64,000 nucleotides of DNA from Thelephora terrestris (lineage: Eukaryota > Basidiomycota > Agaricomycetes > Thelephorales > Thelephoraceae): the NCBI GenBank assembly GCA_015956445.1, contig WIUZ02000007.1, positions 1,116,001 to 1,180,000 of the forward strand, read 5' to 3'. Positions within the stretch are counted from its first letter, which is position 1; every line of letters begins with the position of its first letter. The translations under genes were made by a program, and so were the position numbers. The notes below the pieces were generated by a model. The model did no database searches and was not told where the DNA came from. It saw nothing but the letters and a program-made list of their open reading frames with translations. This document shows, piece by piece, positions 56,562-64,000 of this stretch.

Positions 56562-58444
56562 TCAGTCGAAGGCTGGCGGAGTTGGGGGGTCAGCCGGAAG
56601 CAGTGCTTCACGCTGCGTTGGGACAAGGGGTGCTCCTACTTGAATGCGGTCATCTTGTGCGTGAGACTCTCGGAGACGATGTAGCGCTTGGAATATTGCG
56701 GTCCAATTATCGCTTGTTAGATCGTTCTTAATCTTGTCCAGATACATAACTGTTGTTGGGAGGTACTTCGAAGATGAAAAATCACTGCCATTTGAGACGT
56801 AGTCTCCAGTCAGGTGCATTTTGTATGCTCGTTCCACCTTCAAGGTTTATTAGTATCAGCGGGACATAGGGAAAAAAATCTAGGCTCACAGCTGTGGCAG
56901 CGAGAGCCAGTGCTCCAACCGGACGAAGTCCCTCACCGGGATCAACAGAGGGGACTTCTTCCGAATGAATCCCATACGACGTGAAATAAACAAAAAACGC
57001 GCGGAGCACGGGCTCAGATTGGAATGGTCCCCTTCGTTTCTATGCAAGGTTTGTTGAGCTAGGTTTATGAATTGTTGAATGGGTCAGGTGTACCTCGTCA
57101 TAGTATGCGCGTTCACCGGCAAGCGGGATAGTGCCCGGGCGGAAATACTCCCAAACGAATGGGCGCTGTGGATCTGCGAGGATGGTTTCAATGTATTTTG
57201 CCCTCGCATCCTTGGATCCTAGCATCCGTTTGGTGTATTGGCTTGGCAAGTGTTCAATGACTGCAGTGAGTCCTTCACTCCCAATTTGGTTTCGAAGGAC
57301 TCCCAGGTCTCGAAGCGTCTGTGTGGTGTTTGTGAGAAATCTTGAATCGGGCAACTGAGCTGAACTTACAGGTACAACAGCCGCGTCATCACTATGAAGC
57401 CGAATTCGATGGGTGGGGTACGCGCGGTTGAGTTCTCGCTGCAGTGAAGACAAGGTCGGGTTGTTCCACGGCTTGTCGCTCAAACAGACCTGCTCAATAA
57501 CCGGATGGATAAATCGGTCACGGAAGCTCTCGCGCAACCACTTTGGTAAAGTCCTCAACCCTGGTTGTTGCTTTTGGCCTTCGTTGTCCTTATAGGCTCG
57601 GGGTAAGGAAAATGGCTGGGGAGAATGTCAGCACACGAACCACAGGATCAAGAAATATCTTACCTTGGGTGGCTGTGCATGCCCCTGGCGCTCCGCAGCT
57701 TCTTTGTCAATGAGCGGAACGAGGTCTCCATAGAATAGAGGCGAGGGTGACCTGCCAAGGACGCGAAGAGGAGATATGGCCAACAATGACGACGTGTGAT
57801 CAACAGGAGACTGGGGAGTGGGCGGTGACATTGACGAAGATGAACTTGATGGGTGATTCATGGCTGGGACCTGGGAATGAGCTGCGGACGACTTGGAAAC
57901 TGTGCGAAGCCAGTCTGACTTGAGGCCTGAAGGTTTGTTTCGAATGGTTGGTCGAACGTCTTCGAGGGTGCTGTATGCCTTTGAGCGTTTGAGCGCACTG
58001 TAAAGATTCGTAAGTCATGGACACGAACAGATGTACTAAATGAATTACCGTGGGTCAGAGACACTGCCGCTCGCAGTCCGCTTTCGTCCAGATCCAGAGG
58101 GGGTGTAATCGTCGGAGTCGATCTCGGTCGGGACGTGCGAGTCTTCGAACAACTCGTCTTCTATGTCCGAGAGCAGAGTGTCTCCTTTCAAAAACTAACG
58201 GTTGTTAGCACTGAATCTGGGCCCATGACAGTCGAGTGGTACTCACCAAGGGTTCTCTGGAGGGTGACTCTTCGTCCGGGTTCTCCATAGCGTCGATACG
58301 TGCCTGAAGCTGCCTAATGGTCTCGTCCTTTGTGACCCGCTTTTTGCGTGGCTTGACTTTGATCCCAGCCTTCTCCTTGGCAGTCCGGGTCATTACAGGC
58401 GCAGCCGGGTGACTAAGCTTGTTCTTGGGTCGAGTAGCGACCAT
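56562..58444 (-). CDS. Coiled-coil protein head-to-head with the Plavaka transposase
   Basis: Six exons, all with GT-AG introns: 58444-58247, 58194-58049, 57997-57664, 57615-57094, 57039-56890, 56837-56562; 541 residues, no internal stop. The N-terminus is basic (MTRTAKEKAGIKVKPRKKR), then a short coiled coil (ETIRQLQARIDAME), an acidic patch (SDIEDELFED), a Ser/Pro-rich linker, and a helical part (TLPKWLRESFRDRFIHPVI ... PVGALALAATAV). The last part resembles the DUF6532 style seen in Agaricomycetes, with low certainty. Its start lies 724 bases from the transposase start on the other strand. It may be the second gene of that transposon, like the accessory DNA-binding gene of plant CACTA elements, or an unrelated host gene. 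Confidence 0.65.
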
Positions 58445-59168
58445 GGGCGAATGGAAGATGAAGAAAAGAGTAAGGAGGGGTGTCGAGTAATAGATTAGAG
58501 GATGATTTGGTGAATTAGGTGAGAACAGAATAGGTGGTAGATTACGGAGTAGTGGGTGGGTGAGAGCATCCATCGAGTCGGTGCAAGGCTTTATACTGGC
58601 TCGATTGGCACTGGGAGAGGAACGTGGGTGGACGGTGCCACGCTCGGTTGCGGCCTGTGGCAGCGGGTAAACGACAGTGGTCGAGACCGTGTTCACGTTT
58701 CCCGTGTCGGCGGGGGCCTAGGAAGTTTCAAGTTATCAGTTCTAGTGCTTACTCACCGTGCAGGAAGATGGTTTTTTGGCATAAATGACAGTTGAACTGT
58801 CTTACCTTGACACAGAGACATGCCTCGCTGCATCGCCAAACATTTTGAAACCGCTGATCACAACGGGTGCTGTTGTGGTGGAATGGTGGCAAGACAGTGC
58901 TGTCATGGGGCACAATCCGATAGGCTGTGAGTCTTGGTGGCAGCGGCCTTGCGAGAGGAAGATGGGCACGAGGGAAAGAGAGAGGAACACAAGGGAAGAG
59001 GAAGGTGAAAACGAGGAGAAGGGGAGGACGAACACGAGGGAAAGGGAAGGACGATCACGAGTTTGAAGTCTTTTGCTCTGCACGTGTCAGAACTTGAAGT
59101 TTTTTTTCCTCCATCTCCCACCGCTTGCTCGCCATCGCTCATCTCCCATCTCTCACACCTCCCTACCC
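58445..59168. promoter_or_regulatory. Divergent promoter region of the Plavaka gene pair
   Basis: 724 bases between two diverging start codons. It contains a purine-rich tract with GAGG/AGGGAAAG repeats at about 58,960-59,060 and a CT-rich tract just before the start at 59169. No clear TATA box was found. Confidence 0.4.
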
Positions 59169-62100
59169 ATGGCGGCTACCCCAGCCGTCTTCTGGATCTG
59201 TGAGGGGTGCGGAAAGGTCTGCAAGTCTCGTGGCAGACTTACAAAGCACTCTTCAACCCACAACCGACATCCGTGTGTTGGAAAGTCTCACAACAACTTT
59301 CGTCGTACCTACCACCCTCGGCTTGATGGTATGTCATGTTTCTTGTTTGATTCAACCTCTCCTGAACTCTGCAAGGGAGACCCTGTCGTCGAGATGGAGA
59401 ATTTCTCCCACCCGGAACACCACCCACCCCCCCACCCTCAAAGCCAGATGACGATTGGTCACCTTTCACATCGCGTGCCGGATTCGAGCTTGCAGAGATA
59501 TTCTACACTACAGCGGCACTATCGAATGATACTATTGATAGGATCCTTGACATCTGGGCTGCCACATTAGTTCCTCACAACGACTCCGCGCCAATAACCG
59601 ACCACCACAACCTTCACTCCACGATCGACGCCATCAAACTTGGCCACGTACCTTGGCAGTCGTACACTGCCCGGTATAACGGCCTCCGTCCAGAAGATGG
59701 GCCCACGCCTGAGTGGATGACCACTGATTATCAGGTCTGGTATCGAGATCCTAGGAAGGTTATCCACGCCATCTTTTCCAACCCCGACTTGGTTGATGGC
59801 ATAGACTATGTGCCATACCGTGAGTTTGACTTGAACGGCAAGCGGCGGTACTGCGATTTCATGTCCGCAAATTGGGCATGGAAGCAATGTGTACGTACCT
59901 TTTTCCAGAAATGTCAGCGGTCGCTAATCCTATCCCGAAAGGACCTTATTTCTGTCGATCGGGACACCCATGGCGCGATCTTCATTCCTGTTATACTTGG
60001 CAGCGACAAGACTACCGTCTCCGTGGCAACCGGACAGAACGAGTACCACCCAGTGTACCTCTCAGTTGGGAACGTCCACAACCATCTCCGCCGTGCCCAT
60101 AAGGACGCACTTGTCTTGATTGGGTTTTTACCCATCCCAAAGGGTAAATACCCCACTCTTCTTGAGGTACAGGGTCTCACGTGTTAACAGGTGCTCGAAA
60201 GGACACCGACAATGAGACCTTTCGAGACTTTCGTCGTCGGATATTCCATGGATCTCTGACAGCTATTAACATGACCCTCGAGCCGTTCATGTCTGACTGG
60301 GACGTCATCCGTTGTTCTGATCACCACTTTCGACGGGCAATCTATGGCCTTGGTCCGTATATCGCCGACTACCCAGAGCAGTCGGCCACAGCAGGAACGG
60401 TGTACAACTGGTGCGTAACGTGAGCACAGGTCAACGCTTAGCACACAGTCACCAACTGATTTGTTAGGTGTGACGCTGAGCCCAATGATCTCGATAACCC
60501 CAATGCGAACCTCCGCACACGAGAACGAACACTGGCCCTTCTCGAGAGTGAGGATCCAGACTCGCTATGGTACAATCATGGGATTGTCCCAGATTTTCGG
60601 GTATGCCACCACTATGTTCATGTTTTTGACATAGCTCTCATCCATTGCAGCCTTTCACGATGAAGTTCCCACGGGCGGACATTTACGAACTACTTACCTC
60701 CGACCTCCTCCATCAGGCCATCAAAGGCACATTCAAGGACCACCTCGTTCAGTGGGTTGAGGACTACCTGAAACGGGTACATCGACCTTCGAAGGCTGAG
60801 AATATCCTTGACGAAATTGATCGCCGGTATGTCAATTTTCAGATTTAGTTCAACACACTCTAAACCTTTACAGTATTGCCTTGGCACCGTTATTCCCTGG
60901 GCTCCGAAGGTTTAAACAAGGACGCAATTTCAAACAGTGGACCGGAAATGATTCGAAGGCACTGATGAAGGTCTTCGTGAATGCGCTTGAAGGTTACGTT
61001 CCCCCCGATATAATCAAGACCTTCAACACATTCCTCGACTTCTGCTATCTTGCTCGCCAGAATGTTCTCACTGAAGACTCCCTCGACGCTCTTGGCACTG
61101 CCCTTGAACGGTTCCACCACTACCGTGAAATATTTCGGGTCAGCGGTGTGCGGCCAGATGGCTTTTCACTCCCTCGCCAACATTCCCTGAAACACTATCG
61201 CCGCAATATCGAGAACTTTGGGGCCCCAAATGGGCTTTGCTCTTCGATAACCGAGTCAAAACATATCACAGCTGTCAAAAAGCCATGGCGACGATCGAAT
61301 CGTTATGAAGCGCTGAAACAGATGCTCACAATCAACACCCGGAATGACAAGTTGGCTGCAGCACACGCCGACTTTTCATCCCGGGGGATGCTACGAGGAA
61401 CCTGTTTGGGTGACGCCCTTCAAAAATTGCGCCAAACTGTTGATGCCGAGTCCGTCAGTGATTCGGACGACGAGGATGAATTTAGCGGCCCGGATGGCAA
61501 TGGGGAAGCTGGTAGTGACCTCGATCTTGACAACGTTGACAATGAAGATGATGGATCTCCTGGTCCTGTGGACGGGCCTTCGATATTCAGCGAGGTCATC
61601 CTCGCGCACAAGAAAGGTTTGGGCCAATTTTTCTACAACCGAGTGAGAACTTTTACTGACCCTTCAACCCAGCCACGAGGTACCCTTGTACCTCATTCCA
61701 GGCGCTTGGAGAACACATCGGCCAGTCAAACCTCAACGAACTCGTTCGGCGCTTCCTCTTTTATGAAAAAAACCCAACGTTCACCGGACCCCCTCCCCTT
61801 CACCTCTGTCCAACAACCGAACATATCGAGAAGATCTCTGTCTTCCACTCGGCAACTGCAACCTTCTGCGCACCAAGCAATCCCTCTGGTCCTGGCGGCC
61901 TGTACCGCGAAACCATTCGGTGCACACCACGATGGCAAACCGGTGGTGTTGTCGCCCACCGGCGGGACTGCGTTGTCCTGAACACCGGATCGGAAGTCCC
62001 AGGGATGCGAGGTTTGAACATCGCAAGAGTTCATTTGCTATTCTCGTTCGAAGCCGGGGATGAGGTATTTTCGTGCGCGCTCATCCATGAGTTCTCCAAG

Positions 62101-62346
62101 TCCTTCGACGACCCCGACCCTGACAGTGGGATGTGGATTGTCGAGCCCGATCTCGACCAAAACAGATATCGGATCATGTCTGTTGTTCATGTTGACTCTA
62201 TGGTACGTGCCGCGCACCTTCTCCCAGTGTTCAGGGGTGACGCCACTGTTCCGAGAGAAATAAACTTCAGCCACACGCTCGATGTCTTTACAGCTTTCTA
62301 TGTGAACAAGTATATCGATTATCATGCCTTCGAGACAGTATTTTAG
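59169..62346 (+). CDS. Plavaka-type DNA transposase (CACTA group), open throughout
   Basis: Eight exons: 59169-59328, 59376-59890, 59942-60143, 60191-60419, 60468-60600, 60651-60826, 60874-61642, 61702-62346; 942 residues with no stop. The N-terminus has a C2H2 finger (CEGCGKVCKSRGRLTKH..TH). Then comes DDDWSPFTSRAGFELAE, WMTTDYQVWYRDP and YVPYREF. The catalytic region has LGSDKTTVSVATG, YLSVGNVHNHLRRAH, LIGFLPIPKG, and after the next intron YIADYPEQ and WCVT/CDAEPNDLDNP. A long helical part and an acidic stretch (SDSDDEDEF) follow. This order is that of Plavaka transposases of Agaricomycetes, which cut and rejoin transposon ends. All splice sites are GT-AG. Inverted repeats of the element were not located. 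It could act on the CACTG-ended foldbacks here, by inference. Confidence 0.85.
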
Positions 62347-62800
62347 GTGTCATATGCAATGTTCTTGATTCTTGCTTGTTTTTCCTCTTATTTTCACACC
62401 ATTTGCTCGTGATAATGATAACGATATTCGTGAGAAATACAAGACAAAATAAGTGACCATAAGGAAAATAAGCAGAAACAAGCGATCGACCACTTTGCTG
62501 ATGGGAGTACGCGTTGTTTTCACGTATCTATTCCGATGCTCCTGCTTCGTGTAACTGAGGAATCAACGCAGGGATCACATCGAAATTCTCGGAAAGTCGA
62601 TGTAGGACATTAATGCCACGAACGAAGAAAAATTGCGAGGCTTTTCAAGCACAGGCTGTGCTCTATCCGCATCGCCTCCCGAAGACATTATTGTAATTCC
62701 TTGTTGTCCAACGGACTTAGAAATATAACGCTACATCCCTCAGCGGTGATCGTTAGTATCAGTACGTGGTCTGCTTGAGAAGACCAAACTCATAAGCACC
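62347..62800. other. Intergenic stretch
   Basis: AT-rich DNA downstream of the transposase and beyond the decayed end of the P450 relic. It should contain the right end of the Plavaka element; no CACTG-type tip was found by eye. Confidence 0.4.
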
Positions 62801-64000
62801 TTGAATCCTGGGGATGATTGATCATCGATTTTCATCGACCGTCACCCCGTGGCCCGGTGGGCGTACGGGAAGGTTCCGTGAAAACCAGATAGATTCTCAA
62901 GATTTCCTGCATTGACGTGGGGGATCAGTTCTCGTCAACGGATACGTTGGGTCCGAACGAACCTTTCCCACAGCAAGCAAGTACGGCATGGAATCGAAGT
63001 CATCCACGGCGAAATCGCTATCACCCCTGGTCCTGATTCGCCCCAGCGTTTCCGTGATTTCCGCCCGGAGTTTTTCCTGAACGTGACGGTTCTTGGCGAG
63101 CCCCTAAAGGGCAAACGTTAGCTGTGGAATTCGCTAGGATCAATCGTACGGAGTTGAAGCCTGCAAAGAGCTGGCCGTTTTCGCCGTAGTTTCGTGGCCC
63201 GCAAACATGATGGTCCTGCATCTCGAATGGGCACCGGGGGTATCGGAATGGAACGTTACAAATAAGGTCTTACCGAACTTGGGAGACAATTTCTTCGTCG
63301 TCAAGCCGCCCATCCGATCGTACGGCAGAATTCGCCTTGACTGAGGGAACGAATGTTGAACCACGTGTCGGGCCCCATAGATGAACTCGAGACGAACCGA
63401 GCAAGCTGAGGAGATCTTTACTCGAGGTGCCGCCCTCCAGTTCTCGTTTCTTTTCCTCGATCAGCTTTGCGGCGACCTCGTGCGCGTACGTCTTGTTCTC
63501 TCGGAGGTTCACCATCGCAGGACGTTTGTCCCGTTCCATCATCCAGGTACCGAAACCCGCGGGGGCCCACTTGAACAACTCCATCATAAGTAAGCGTCCC
63601 TTGGAGGACCTGCCAAATGCAGCAAAACTAGAGAAGGCGATCGTCAATGGCTCTTGCGATCAAAGGGAAGGGTTCCGTACGTCATGTTCGTATAAGTCTT
63701 GGTGAATTTGTTGTCAGTGTTTTCCACTGCGCCAAAGTCATAATCGAAAGCCCCTGCGCCGATGCTGGTTTCGAATCAGTGAGGAACGTGCGTATGTGTT
63801 CTTGATTCTCCGACGTGCGCATCTAGAGTTGCTTTGGCAAACCAGGAATGCACATCGATGACCACCGCCCCGTCCGATTCCTTGGTTGAGATGGCTTCAT
63901 GCCACTTGTCCACGATCTGTAGAGCGACGAGATGTTCAGCTTAGGTGTCAATGATCCAGCGTGGACACGTGGTTGGGTTAACGACTGACGGAATTGGCAC
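62801..64000 (-). pseudogene. Cytochrome P450 relic (partial)
   Basis: Minus strand, running off the right edge. In order: VIDVHSWFAKATLDA near 63,850; FDYDFGAVENTDNKFTKTY near 63,720; WAPAGFGTWM; LDDEEIVSQVR at about 63,270; an intron; then I-helix FAGHETT (AGHETT at 63202-63185), the (A/G)Gx(E/D)TT oxygen-binding motif. After another intron ELAKN-like and EKLRAEITETLG follow, and EILR at 62906-62895, the K-helix ExxR. A stop falls where the family has a Trp (TFAL-W-ELAKN), sequence near 63,790 is disturbed, and no heme-binding cysteine region is recognisable after 62,890. A degraded monooxygenase gene. Confidence 0.7.

Noticed and set aside
59914-60180. Minus-strand open frames within the transposase
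   Set aside because: Shadows of the plus-strand exons, which carry the family motifs and proper splice sites.
1-64000. tRNA or rRNA genes
   Set aside because: No cloverleaf with conserved A and B boxes and no rRNA-like sequence was recognised on either strand; an infernal or tRNAscan run would settle it.

Overview
The window looks like nuclear DNA of a mushroom-forming basidiomycete (Agaricomycetes). It has short GT-AG introns of about 50 bases, NACHT-WD40 and DUF6535 genes, a KDZ transposase N-terminus with its CxC2 cysteine cluster, a Plavaka transposase, and several multi-exon genes of unknown function that I recognise as typical of this class. All calls were made by reading; no search was run.

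Positions 1 to about 39,400 are a transposon graveyard. Nine units, all single and never paired, belong to three families of very long LTR-like sequences. Family 1 (about 3.3 kb) has copies 1a-1e, family 2 (about 2.4 kb) has copies 2a-2c, and family 3 (about 3.4 kb) has one copy. They start TG, end CCTGACA, and where flanks are clean they have 5-base target-site duplications (GTATT, TCGTC, TGCTG; nearly TACGC/TACAC). Each has an LTR-type promoter near one end and, on the other strand upstream of it, a spliced gene for an acidic coiled-coil protein. No gag or pol sequence is visible. Mixed with them are six giant palindromic (foldback) DNA elements with CACTGGGG...CCCCAGTG ends; five have perfect 3-base duplications. 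They have four unrelated bodies. Insertions are nested up to four deep.

These elements have broken four older genes: a minus-strand gene spread over 6,605-17,872, a plus-strand gene with an RNase H1 N-terminal/viroplasmin-like domain (18,115-21,766), a KDZ transposase (from 22,565) and a minus-strand cysteine-rich gene (34,935-37,810).

From about 40,900 the DNA is gene-rich and mostly on the minus strand. It holds a NACHT-WD40 NLR-like gene, an upstream conserved gene (A1), a DUF6535 membrane protein, and a partial duplicate of the same block (NACHT fragment; gene A2). In the duplicate, the leader of the NLR gene is joined to a quite different tail. From 56,562 to 62,346 lies a head-to-head gene pair, a 541-residue coiled-coil protein and a 942-residue Plavaka (CACTA-group) transposase, both open throughout. 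The window ends in a decayed cytochrome P450.

The most unusual content is the group of giant solo-LTR-like units that each carry an antisense spliced gene. Next come the foldback elements that share only their tips, and the leader/tail swap around the NLR gene.
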